A stretch of DNA of 17,482 nucleotides, from assembly GCA_964517355.1 (NCBI GenBank), contig CAZFCK010000096.1, positions 1 through 17,482 of the forward strand, written 5' to 3'. The position numbers and the translations under genes were made by a program. Origin of the DNA: CAZFCK01 sp964517355. GTDB lineage: Bacteria > Desulfobacterota > Desulfovibrionia > Desulfovibrionales > Desulfovibrionaceae. The notes below the pieces were generated by a model. That model did no database searches, had not been told where the DNA came from, and worked only from the letters and a program-made list of their open reading frames with translations. Positions 1-7,188 of this stretch are shown here, piece by piece. The stretch's first letter is position 1. The number at the start of each line of letters is the position of its first letter.

Positions 1-71
1 CCCCCCGGAAAAACCTAACAAGTCTTTAATCAGTGCTTCCTTAGAAACACGGCCTGGTTACGGATACGCTC

Positions 72-1538
72 TCAGGCCAGGGGATTCTCTTCCACGGCGG
101 CATCGCCCAGCAATCTGCGCGCTATTTCCTTTGCCGCCCGCCGTCCGGCGCCCATGGCCGAAATGACTGTGGCCGATCCCGTCACGATATCGCCTCCCGC
201 GAACACATTGGGAATGGTTGTTTCGCCTGTTTTATCGACAACATCAATGTAGCCGCGTTTATTCAAGCCGAGGTTCAGGGTGTTTTCCACCAAAACCCTG
301 TTCGGCCCGGTACCCACGGCGATAACAGCCAGATCGCAAGCTATGGTGCAGGTCTCCCCCTCCACGCACATGGGCCGGCAACGTCCGGAAGCGTCGGGTT
401 CGCCAAGTTCCATTTTCTGCAAGACCATGCCGGTCAGGTTCCCTTGATCGTCCCCCAAAAATTCCAAGGGACTCCACAGGCATTGCAAAACTACCCCCTC
501 TTCCAGGGCGTGTTCCAGTTCCTCGCGCCGTGCGGGCATCTCATGCTTCGTACGCCGGTAGACAATCCTGACCTGATCCGCACCAAGACGGAGCGCCGTC
601 CGCGCCGAATCCATGGCCACGTTGCCGCCCCCCAGGACCACAACGTGCTTTCCCGGTATGATGGACGTGTCGTATTCCGGAAAATCATAGGCCCGTCCCA
701 GGTTCACGCGGGTGAGATATTCATTGGCCGAGAAAACACCGATAAGATGTTCGCCGGGAATGCCTAAAAAACGCGGCAATCCTGCACCGACGCCTATGAA
801 TACGGCCTGGTATCCCTGGTCAAAGAGGTCCTGTATCGTAACGGTTTTGCCGCCGACCCAGTTCACATTGAGATCCACTTCCTGCCCTCGCAGGGCCTGA
901 ATTTCACGGCGCACCACCGCCTTGGGCAAACGGAATTCAGGAATGCCGTAGACCAAAACCCCGCCCATTTCGTGCAACGCTTCGAACATGCTGACTTTGA
1001 TGCCCCGAAACGAAAGATATCCCGCCGCGGTGAGGCTCGAAGGGCCGGCGCCGATGCATGCCACCTTCAATTCCTGAGCAATCACGGGGCATTCAGGCTT
1101 TCCAGTAATGGCGTCACAAGCGCTCATGGCCGCATACGTATCCGCCACGTAGCGTTCCAGCCTGCCGATACAAACGGGCTGTCCTTTTTTCGCCAAAATG
1201 CACGAGCCCTCGCACTGCACCTCCTGGGGGCAGACACGACCGCACACGGCAGGCAGACTGTTGGTGCTTTTAATCACACGGTAGGATTCTTCCACTCCCC
1301 GCTCCAGCAGCGCCTTGATGAAGTCTTTGATGGGCACCTCCACGGGACAGCCGTCGATACACGCGGGCTTCTTGCATTGCAGACAGCGTCTGGCCTCGTC
1401 AATGGCCATTTCATGAGTATATCCCAAAGCCACTTCGTTAAAATTGTGGATACGTTCCTCCGGCGACTGCGCGGGCATGGCCGTACGCGGCCGGATTTCC
1501 TTTTTCGGTTTTTTCGGCGTGTTGTTAGCTGCGACCAT
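72..1538 (-). CDS. nfnL: NfnL/GltA-type large subunit of NADH-dependent ferredoxin:NADP+ oxidoreductase (glutamate synthase small-subunit-like)
   Basis: This is a 488-residue FAD and iron-sulfur oxidoreductase. Two cysteine clusters open the protein: C52, C55, C60, C64 and C99, C103, C109, C113, the pattern that binds two [4Fe-4S] clusters in the DPYD/GltD N-terminal domain. A GAGPSS dinucleotide fold at about 163-168 (FAD) and GGGNVAMD at about 303-310 (NADPH) follow. It has no glutamate synthase large subunit beside it, but an NfnS-like gene overlaps it by 14 bases, which makes the electron-bifurcating transhydrogenase NfnSL the best reading. In known Nfn enzymes this subunit bifurcates electrons between NADPH, ferredoxin and the small subunit. 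I chose ATG 1538 because the 38 residues encoded upstream of it lie inside nfnS and look unlike the family. It is the last gene of the minus-strand arm. The 71 bases after it contain only a weak inverted repeat (GGCCTG/CAGGCC) over the stop codon. Confidence 0.88.
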   Translation of the reverse strand: MVAANNTPKKPKKEIRPRTAMPAQSPEERIHNFNEVALGYTHEMAIDEARRCLQCKKPACIDGCPVEVPIKDFIKALLERGVEESYRVIKSTNSLPAVCGRVCPQEVQCEGSCILAKKGQPVCIGRLERYVADTYAAMSACDAITGKPECPVIAQELKVACIGAGPSSLTAAGYLSFRGIKVSMFEALHEMGGVLVYGIPEFRLPKAVVRREIQALRGQEVDLNVNWVGGKTVTIQDLFDQGYQAVFIGVGAGLPRFLGIPGEHLIGVFSANEYLTRVNLGRAYDFPEYDTSIIPGKHVVVLGGGNVAMDSARTALRLGADQVRIVYRRTKHEMPARREELEHALEEGVVLQCLWSPLEFLGDDQGNLTGMVLQKMELGEPDASGRCRPMCVEGETCTIACDLAVIAVGTGPNRVLVENTLNLGLNKRGYIDVVDKTGETTIPNVFAGGDIVTGSATVISAMGAGRRAAKEIARRLLGDAAVEENPLA

Positions 1539-2367
1539 GGGCTTTCTTGTACTCCTCGTAGGAAATCGCTTCCTGCGGTTTAAAGGCCTTGAGCCTGGCG
1601 CCCAGTTCGTTAAAATCCACCATGTGGCCGTTGAATTCCGGACCATCGACACAGGCGAACTTGATTTCGTCGCCGATCTTTACGCGGCAGGCGCCGCACA
1701 TGCCTATGCCGTCCACCATAATGGAATTCAGACTGACGGTTGTCTTGACACCGTATTCCTTGGTGAGATCGGATACGGCGCGCATCATGGGTACGGGACC
1801 CACAGCCACAACTTCCGCCACACTCGTGTCCTGGTCCAAACGCTGCCGGAGTACATCCGTAACCAGTCCTTTCCGCCCCCTGCTGCCGTCATCCGTGGCA
1901 ATCAGCACCTCGGGGCAAAACGCGCCAAGTTCGTCGCAAAACAACAGGAGGTCCTCGCTCCGCGCACCGATCACCACAACGACATGGTTGCCTGCCTCGT
2001 GGTGTCCCTTGGCGATGTGGTGCATGGCTGCAATGCCGGTACCGCCCCCCACGCAGATAACGGTTCCGATCTTGTGTATTTCAGTTGCTTTGCCGAGGGG
2101 GCCGCACACGTCGCGCAACACATCGCCCTCTGCCATATCTTCAAGCACGGCAGTCGTTTTGCCCATAACAAGATATACCATGGTGATGGTGCCGGCCTCT
2201 GGATCGGCATCGGCGATGGTCAAGGGTATGCGTTCCCCTTTTTCACACACACGCAGGATGACGAAATTGCCCGGTCTGGCCTTGCACGCGATATGCGGCG
2301 CCTCCACCACCAATTTGCTTGTCTTGCCCGGTATGAGAGACTCTTTCTTCAATATGGTAAATGACAT
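1525..2367 (-). CDS. nfnS: NfnS, FAD/[2Fe-2S] small subunit of NADH-dependent ferredoxin:NADP+ oxidoreductase (dihydroorotate dehydrogenase PyrK-like)
   Basis: This 280-residue flavoprotein has the ferredoxin-NADP reductase fold: an FAD-binding barrel in the first 100 residues, a nucleotide-binding GGGTGIA motif near 110, and a C-terminal [2Fe-2S] region with C224, C227 and C239 in the order MCGAC...FAC. This matches the SudB/NfnS/PyrK family, and the overlapping nfnL downstream supports NfnS over PyrK. In the known complex it carries the NAD(H) site. Paired with NfnL it couples NADH and reduced ferredoxin to NADPH, which can feed the thioredoxin reductase encoded at the head of this arm. The internal ATG at 2367 is preferred to one ten codons upstream because an AGGG sits before it and the family begins near here. 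It is separated from the deacylase gene by 235 bases, so it may also have its own promoter. Confidence 0.87.
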   Translation of the reverse strand: MSFTILKKESLIPGKTSKLVVEAPHIACKARPGNFVILRVCEKGERIPLTIADADPEAGTITMVYLVMGKTTAVLEDMAEGDVLRDVCGPLGKATEIHKIGTVICVGGGTGIAAMHHIAKGHHEAGNHVVVVIGARSEDLLLFCDELGAFCPEVLIATDDGSRGRKGLVTDVLRQRLDQDTSVAEVVAVGPVPMMRAVSDLTKEYGVKTTVSLNSIMVDGIGMCGACRVKIGDEIKFACVDGPEFNGHMVDFNELGARLKAFKPQEAISYEEYKKAHGRS

Positions 2368-2602
2368 GGCTTGGTGCCCTTTTGAGTTGCCCAGCAATTA
2401 TTTCAATTTCAGATCACCTTTGACTTGTTGAGCTACGCCGGCTTCATTTCGCTCAGGACGAATACTTCCCGCATTCCCCCCCCAAATACAATCTGTTGAA
2501 TCAACTTGCCGGTAACTTGCTTTTTTGCATGGCGTTTCTTCAGTGAAACGCAGAGTTGACCGTATGTGGGTAATTGAATTCGGAAGGAGGTGGGGGTGCG
2601 TG
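2368..2602. other. Intergenic region between the deacylase gene and nfnS, with one hairpin
   Basis: No coding sequence is supported here. A perfect 7-bp hairpin, GCGTTTC and GAAACGC around a 6-nt loop (2532-2551), lies about 50 bases past the end of the deacylase gene. It is not followed by a run of U on the minus strand, so it looks more like an RNA-stability or processing element than an intrinsic terminator. A short direct repeat AACTTGC-CGGT-AACTTGC lies at about 2502-2520. I found no convincing sigma-54 or sigma-70 promoter for nfnS. Confidence 0.4.
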
Positions 2603-3091
2603 TCACAGGAGCGCAACGTTCATACTGTTGCCGTGCTCCCGAATCAGGCGTTCAAGGTCGGGATATCCGAGCCAGACCGTGGCCCGGTTGTCATTGGGGT
2701 GAACGCCGAGCAGGTCCTGCTCTTGAAGTTTTTTATCCACGACGACTTCTACAGTTCGATCCGCATCATTGAGAAGCCCCATGGGGCTTACCGCTCCCTT
2801 TTCGAGGCCGAGGTGCTTCCAAAGCCGTTCTGCGGAGGCGAACCGCAGGCGTGAAGAGCCGATTATTGCCTGCAATGCTTTCAAGTTCACGGTGTGCTGT
2901 GGATGTACCAGCACAAGGAAATGACGCTTGCCACTTCCGTCACAAAGAAAAAGATTCTTTACAATACAGCCGAATTTGTGGAGTTCGAGCTTTTCCATTT
3001 CCTCGATGGTATACACGGGTGGATGATTACTCACGATATACGGAATATTCATTGCAACCAAGTGGCTATATACTTTTTGTTGTGCTTCCAT
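2603..3091 (-). CDS. prdX: ProXp-ala/PrdX-type prolyl-tRNA(Pro)-associated deacylase (YbaK/INS superfamily)
   Basis: A 162-residue single-domain protein of the YbaK/ProRS-editing (INS) superfamily. Family marks are the N-terminal HPPVYTIEEM segment, the lysine-rich middle KFGCIVKNLFLCD (catalytic lysine expected here), LVLVHP, and the C-terminal GAVSPMGLLND followed by HPNDNRATVWLGYPDL. Members called PrdX or ProXp-ala hydrolyse alanine wrongly charged to tRNA(Pro). PrdX is usually found beside the D-proline reductase genes, so its place inside a glycine reductase arm is notable. ATG 3091 has an AAGGA ribosome site (in ACAAGGATC) about 10 bases upstream. The long upstream extension in this frame covers the grdA end and the hairpin and is not real. 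The substrate (Ala-tRNA(Pro) or another mischarged tRNA) is an inference from the family. Confidence 0.85.
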   Translation of the reverse strand: MEAQQKVYSHLVAMNIPYIVSNHPPVYTIEEMEKLELHKFGCIVKNLFLCDGSGKRHFLVLVHPQHTVNLKALQAIIGSSRLRFASAERLWKHLGLEKGAVSPMGLLNDADRTVEVVVDKKLQEQDLLGVHPNDNRATVWLGYPDLERLIREHGNSMNVALL

Positions 3092-3173
3092 GGTGTCTGA
3101 TCCTTGTACGGGACTGTTCAGGCGCTTCTTTTCCTTGATAAGCCTCCAATGCCTGTGGAAGGGGATGGAATCA

Positions 3174-3208
3174 CACGCGGGCACCTCATGGAAAAAGACG
3201 CCCGCGTG
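3174..3208 (-). other. Strong hairpin just after grdA
   Basis: CACGCGGGC (3174-3182) and GCCCGCGTG (3200-3208) form a perfect 9-bp stem with a 17-nt loop, 16 bases past the grdA stop codon on the minus strand. No U-run follows, so readthrough into the deacylase gene is expected. It may protect the 3' end of a processed grdA message. Confidence 0.6.
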
Positions 3209-3224
3209 GCGGCAAGATTCCCAA

Positions 3225-3701
3225 TTACAAGACGCTTTTGCCGTGCTGTTCCCGCATTTCGGCAACGGCAGCCGCAAGAGAGTCCCCATCTAGAACCATT
3301 TCCATCATGCTAATCTGATCTTCCCATATCTGAGGATCAGCTTCAGCCTTCAGAATCGGGTCCAGAATATGGTATACAGGGAGCCCCAACGAGACTCCAG
3401 CCAACGGACCTGCATAGGTGGGGTCACCAGCAGTGACGGTTTCAGCGTAAATGCCCGCACCTTCCGCATCGGAAGCGCCAATGATGACAATCAAGTTGTC
3501 AGCGCCGAACTTTTCGGTGGCGTCCTTGATGCGTTGCTGGTTTTGCAGATCCATGGCGCCTGCCGCCGTTCAGACGAAACATTCGGTGGCGGCAAAAGCC
3601 ACCTCGGCTCCGCTGTCGGCGAAAACGCTCTCCATGGCCGGGCTGGGAACACCGTCCCGTTCGCCCATGAGGATTAGCTTCTTACCGGTCAACTTACCCA
3701 C
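3225..3701 (-). CDS. grdA: Glycine reductase complex component A, selenoprotein GrdA (in-frame UGA = Sec44)
   Basis: GrdA is the small selenoprotein that accepts the carboxymethyl group from component B and passes it to component C as a selenoether-derived thioester. The reading frame is interrupted by one TGA at 3570-3572, and the translation across it reads TECFVU-TAAGAMDLQNQQ, the hallmark redox motif CxxU of GrdA (C41, U44). Read through, the protein is 158 residues, the usual GrdA length. The start is a GTG at 3699-3701 preceded by GAGAGG eight bases upstream. It gives VGKLTGKKLILMGERDGVP, matching GrdA N-termini (the first residue is read as fMet). A conventional gene caller would report only the 109 residues after the UGA. 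The gene is isolated by 224 bases upstream and 133 downstream, both with strong hairpins. It depends on selenocysteine insertion machinery encoded elsewhere. Confidence 0.96.
3545..3563 (-). promoter_or_regulatory. Candidate SECIS hairpin of grdA
   Basis: Six bases after the recoded UGA, GCAGG can pair with TCTGC (five pairs, one G-U) around a loop of nine bases that holds CCATGG. The position suits a bacterial SECIS element read by SelB. The stem is shorter and the loop larger than in the grdB element, so this particular fold is tentative. Confidence 0.4.
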
Positions 3702-3748
3702 AATTCTTACCTCTCGGTGTTGTTGGTTACCATCGGGGGCAAATTTGT

Positions 3749-3825
3749 TTTTCGCTCTCCGGCTGCGTCAGGTCCGCTTAAGGATCAGGGAAGGTAAGCG
3801 GACATTCCATGCAAGCGAGCGAAAA
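3749..3825 (-). other. Two-tier hairpin in the grdA 5' region
   Basis: Two nested perfect inverted repeats lie between trxA and grdA: an outer pair TTTTCGCTC (3749-3757) with GAGCGAAAA (3817-3825), and an inner pair GTCCGCTTA (3772-3780) with TAAGCGGAC (3795-3803) around a 14-nt loop. The structure ends 48 bases before the grdA start codon. On the minus strand it is followed by GAGCGAAAAACAAATTTG, with no terminator U-run. A role as RNA-stabilising or processing element that boosts grdA relative to its neighbours is an inference. Confidence 0.6.
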
Positions 3826-3925
3826 TTTTAAACAAGTTCCCCCCTTGCCCATTGACATCAGAATTCTTCATTTCGCTATGTTTTTATGATCGAGCCGCCG
3901 CAGAAGAATGTTTCGCGACGTGCTT

Positions 3926-4243
3926 CTACAGCATGGCCTCAGCTGCTGCTGTGATCGCCTCAATCGACACGTCGTCACCCACAAGTCGTTTCACGCATTC
4001 TCCCCCCTTGTAGAACATAATGGTGGGAACGCTGATGACCTTAAGCGAAATGCACAAACGCCGGTTGCCCGCCACGTTGACCTTGCAGAATTTGATTTTA
4101 CCCTCGTAGTTTTCCGCAAGTCTTTCCACGTCCGGCATAAGCGCCAGACACGGCCCGCACTGAGGGCCCCAAAAATCAAGCACCACAGGAAGATTACTTT
4201 GAGTCACTTCCGCTTCAAAATTGTCCTTATCAAGTTCCAGCAT
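3926..4243 (-). CDS. trxA: Thioredoxin serving glycine reductase
   Basis: A 105-residue cytoplasmic thioredoxin. The active site reads FWGPQCGPC with redox cysteines C29 and C32. The cis-proline is in SVPTIMFYKGGE near residue 73, and the protein has the normal thioredoxin length. The usual WAxWCGPC is replaced by WGPQCGPC. Its neighbours grdD upstream and grdA downstream, and trxB at the head of the same arm, mark it as the electron donor that re-reduces the reductase after each turnover. The ATG at 4243 has AAGGAG nine bases upstream. It follows grdD by 73 bases. Confidence 0.93.
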   Translation of the reverse strand: MLELDKDNFEAEVTQSNLPVVLDFWGPQCGPCLALMPDVERLAENYEGKIKFCKVNVAGNRRLCISLKVISVPTIMFYKGGECVKRLVGDDVSIEAITAAAEAML

Positions 4244-4316
4244 TATGTATTCTCCTTATATACAAGAGGATTGTCCGGCATATGCTTATCTGCCGAATGG
4301 GAATAACGCCCGACTC

Positions 4317-5471
4317 TTACAGGTATCCCGCCTTCTTCAGAACGCCTATGGCGGTCTCTTTGGCGGCATGTTGGATGCGGACTACCGGACCAGTGCAGCC
4401 CATGGCCGTCTCCGCATAGATGTTTTCCTTCCACAACGAATACATGGCGGCTTCCATATCCAGGACATCAACGCCGGCGATTTCCGCGTCAACCGGAACC
4501 ACCGCTGGTTTTTCCGGTACCTGATCCGCAACGGCGGCTTTTGGCTTCAACGCTTCCAGTTCGTCGTCAAACCCGGCGGCCCGCGCCGCCTTAAGCTCCG
4601 CAGCCACGGTAGCCGGGAGCTCGCCTTTGGCGGCCCTGGCGGTGAGGGCGATCGCACCGGCGATTACCGGAGCGCCGGAGGCGCGGGATACGATGGAAAC
4701 CACCTTGTTCCAGCCTTCTCCAACGGATGGACCGTACCCCCATCCCGTGCTTTCGTACTGGCCGCCGGTAGTGAAGGTGGAGAAGAGCTTGACCAGCACG
4801 TTACCGGTAAGGGTATCGCAAACCAGCACATCCGCGCCTCCTGAAACAAGATCGTTGCCGCGCAGGAGAGAACCTCCGTCACTGCGTTCACTCGTCCCGA
4901 AGGAGAGGGCGTAGCCCTTGTCCTTCATGTGGGAAAGCGCACGCAGCACTGGCCCCGCACCATCGATGTTCAGAAACGCCAGCGTGGGTTCGGCTATGCC
5001 GCAAGCCTTGGCGGCTGCAACGCCGTACACCGCGTTGCGCAGCAGGCTTTCCCCCCGGGTGTGCGCGGTGGAGCCCGTGCAGGAGGCGATGAACATGGGC
5101 TTGCCTTTACCGGGGGTCATAACGCGCCCGATGGTGGCGACTCCGATGGGGAAGGGGAAATGCATGGCGACCATGCCGGAAACCACGCCGTCGTTCAGCG
5201 CCTGTTCCACACCGGCAATAAGATCCGCCTCGCAATCCGGGGTTTCAATCCATTGAAGATCGTCAAACCCGGCGATACGGGGGCCGATGGCCACCACGCG
5301 CAAAGCGGGGTTGTTTTCCTGCGCCATGCGGCCGCCGCGCAAGATTTCTGCTTGCCCGAGTTCGCTACCCGTCGCCATAAGACCTATTCTGACAACCGGA
5401 CCGCCATGCCGCGCCTTGTCCACGATATCGGCCAGGGCGCAGGCGATGAGATGTCTTTGGGATTCTTCCAT
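4317..5471 (-). CDS. grdD: Glycine/sarcosine/betaine reductase complex component C, subunit alpha (GrdD)
   Basis: A 384-residue protein of the PlsX-like phosphate acyltransferase fold. With GrdC it turns the acetyl thioester from component A into acetyl phosphate, the energy-yielding product. Marks of the family are IGLMATGSELG near the start, the central FIASCTGSTAHTRGESLLRNAVYG segment, and the C-terminal YAETAMGCTGPVV. The cysteine in that last motif is residue 359 here, which coincides with Cys359 of Eubacterium acidaminophilum GrdD, the reported active-site thiol for acetyl phosphate formation. A Pro/Ala/Val-rich linker near residues 310-335 separates the catalytic body from this end. 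ATG 5471 lies four bases after the grdC stop and has AAGGGGTAAGG before it, so the two genes are tightly coupled. Confidence 0.94.
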   Translation of the reverse strand: MEESQRHLIACALADIVDKARHGGPVVRIGLMATGSELGQAEILRGGRMAQENNPALRVVAIGPRIAGFDDLQWIETPDCEADLIAGVEQALNDGVVSGMVAMHFPFPIGVATIGRVMTPGKGKPMFIASCTGSTAHTRGESLLRNAVYGVAAAKACGIAEPTLAFLNIDGAGPVLRALSHMKDKGYALSFGTSERSDGGSLLRGNDLVSGGADVLVCDTLTGNVLVKLFSTFTTGGQYESTGWGYGPSVGEGWNKVVSIVSRASGAPVIAGAIALTARAAKGELPATVAAELKAARAAGFDDELEALKPKAAVADQVPEKPAVVPVDAEIAGVDVLDMEAAMYSLWKENIYAETAMGCTGPVVRIQHAAKETAIGVLKKAGYL

Positions 5472-5475
5472 GGCC

Positions 5476-7011
5476 TTACCCCTTGAGTTTGCCCGCGAGC
5501 TCACCCAAAACGTCGAGGATGACGCGTTCGACATCTTCCCGGGAAACAGAAGCCGCGGCGGCTTTCCCGCCGGAGGGCTTTTCCACTAAAAAGGAAGCGC
5601 CATCCGCCAGGTTGGTCAGACGGCCGAGGAACAGGCTTCCCTTGCCGATGATCATGGCCCGGTTCAACGTGCCTGCCTTGATGGCGTCTACGGCATGGCC
5701 TAAGAACGGCACTCCGGAAGGTATATGTCCCTGCGTGGGGGCAAAGCCTATCTGTCCATGTGTTTTTACGAAGGCGGGGATTTCGGATTTTTCGTACTGG
5801 CCTTTCATCACGGCCAAGGCCGCGATCATCTTGAAGTTGGCCTCGGGTACGTTGCCCGCTCCGGCAGGAACCGTCACTTCCGGATCGTGCAGTTCCGGCG
5901 CGTATTTATCCACATCCGTGAACTTCAGCCCAGCGGTTTGCAGCGGATTCCACACCAGGGCCATGGTCACCGCCTGGGGTGACGCCCCCGCTCCCACAGT
6001 GTGTTTACCGAGCGCATCCAGCCGGATAACGGGGTCTTGTCCGTCATCCGGGGTAAGCAGCACCGCGAAGCAGCCCATGACGTTTTCCATGGGCGGCACA
6101 TTCTTTTTCACGTGTTCGCGCGCGTTCATGTACAGTTTCGGGATGGAACCGCCGCTGACGACGGCCACGTTTTTACGCGAGCCCGCCGCGACCATGCTGC
6201 CTCCCGCAATAATGGCAGCCACGGGGGCGGCGCAGAACGCGCGGAGGTCGAATCCGCTGGCGTTGACGCATCCGGCGCTTTCTGCAATGGCTTTCGCCAT
6301 GTTGCCGCCGCCGCGCTGGTTGATGTCGCCGGCGGCCTCTTCGGAACAATCCACCACGAAATCAATGTCCGAAGGCTGCATGCCCGCGTTGCGGATAAGA
6401 TGCATAAGCGAAAGCGTGGCGCCGGCCTTGGATGCGATGTTTTCGAGCAACACGTGCGCGGTGAGGTTTTCGTCAACGTCGTGCGCCTTGCGGCAGCAGC
6501 CGGCGACTTTGCCTTCGAAGAACAGCGGCAGGGCGCCGTTATCCGATACTTCCTTTTCGATTTCCGCTGGATCGTGGCCAGATTCCAACTGTTTCAATTG
6601 CGTTTCGTCCATCAGGGGGTGCGCTTTCAGCTTCGCGCGTACGGACGCGGCAAAATCTTGTTCCAGCCAGACCAGATCGAACACATCGCAGATGTCCAGA
6701 AGGCCAATGAATTCGTCTTCCGGCATGATTTCGCCGTATGTGCCGAAACGGACGGGTTGTTTTTCCAAATGCTGAAGGCACGGTTTGTCGTGGGCCGCCA
6801 ATTCCTCCGTGCTCAACGCCCCAATATACGTCAGGTTCGGCGCGTAGCTACAAACCATGTCGTAGGGAACTTTCACTTTTTCCAGATTTGCGAGAAAGAG
6901 TGAATCCGGGTTGGCGTGATGCTCCTGATACGGCGTGGTCCCATAACGCAGGCCGATTTCCTGAGCATAATTAAGGCAGTACGCGGTAGCTTTTACGGCT
7001 ACAGTTGCCAT
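5476..7011 (-). CDS. grdC: Glycine/sarcosine/betaine reductase complex component C, subunit beta (GrdC)
   Basis: A 511-residue protein with the FabH-like/thiolase-fold architecture of GrdC, the partner of GrdD in component C. Recognisable family stretches are the N-terminal CLNYAQEIGLRYGTTPYQE, the central FVVDCSEEAAGDINQRGGGN and GCVNASGFDLRAFCAAPVAA (the thiolase-like cysteine region), and IGFAPTQGHIPSGVPFLGHA near the C-terminus. The last 30 residues hold a short Ala/Lys-rich link and a helix, a usual ending for the family. ATG 7011 has a strong AAGGAG six bases upstream. The extra 46 codons open upstream in this frame lie in the trxB-grdC spacer and are not likely to be translated. The length is that expected for GrdC, with no frameshift. 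Confidence 0.94.
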   Translation of the reverse strand: MATVAVKATAYCLNYAQEIGLRYGTTPYQEHHANPDSLFLANLEKVKVPYDMVCSYAPNLTYIGALSTEELAAHDKPCLQHLEKQPVRFGTYGEIMPEDEFIGLLDICDVFDLVWLEQDFAASVRAKLKAHPLMDETQLKQLESGHDPAEIEKEVSDNGALPLFFEGKVAGCCRKAHDVDENLTAHVLLENIASKAGATLSLMHLIRNAGMQPSDIDFVVDCSEEAAGDINQRGGGNMAKAIAESAGCVNASGFDLRAFCAAPVAAIIAGGSMVAAGSRKNVAVVSGGSIPKLYMNAREHVKKNVPPMENVMGCFAVLLTPDDGQDPVIRLDALGKHTVGAGASPQAVTMALVWNPLQTAGLKFTDVDKYAPELHDPEVTVPAGAGNVPEANFKMIAALAVMKGQYEKSEIPAFVKTHGQIGFAPTQGHIPSGVPFLGHAVDAIKAGTLNRAMIIGKGSLFLGRLTNLADGASFLVEKPSGGKAAAASVSREDVERVILDVLGELAGKLKG

Positions 7012-7188
7012 GGGGTTCTCCTTGAGTAAAAAGCCTTCGGCAGGCGAAAGAGCGGTCCGTCCTGGCGAGAACGGGATCGGATCACATGCCCAATGTGGGA
7101 GGCGGTCCACAAACCTTTCGGGCGTCCCCGATGTGAAGCGGGGGAGCATCTCCCGCCTGCCGGAGGCGAAAATAAAATCAATAGTTAT
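7012..7188 (-). repeat. Structured trxB-grdC spacer with two related hairpins
   Basis: Reading the plus strand, GCCTTCGGCAGGCGAAA begins near 7032 and the similar GCCTGCCGGAGGCGAAA begins near 7155, so two related GCCT-N5-AGGC hairpins sit at the two ends of the spacer. Beside the second lies a GCGGGGGAG/CTCCCGC stem (7138-7156). On the minus strand the grdC-proximal hairpin is followed by TTTTT, giving it a weak-terminator look just before the grdC ribosome site. Possible roles are message processing or partial attenuation; neither is proven by sequence. Confidence 0.45.
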
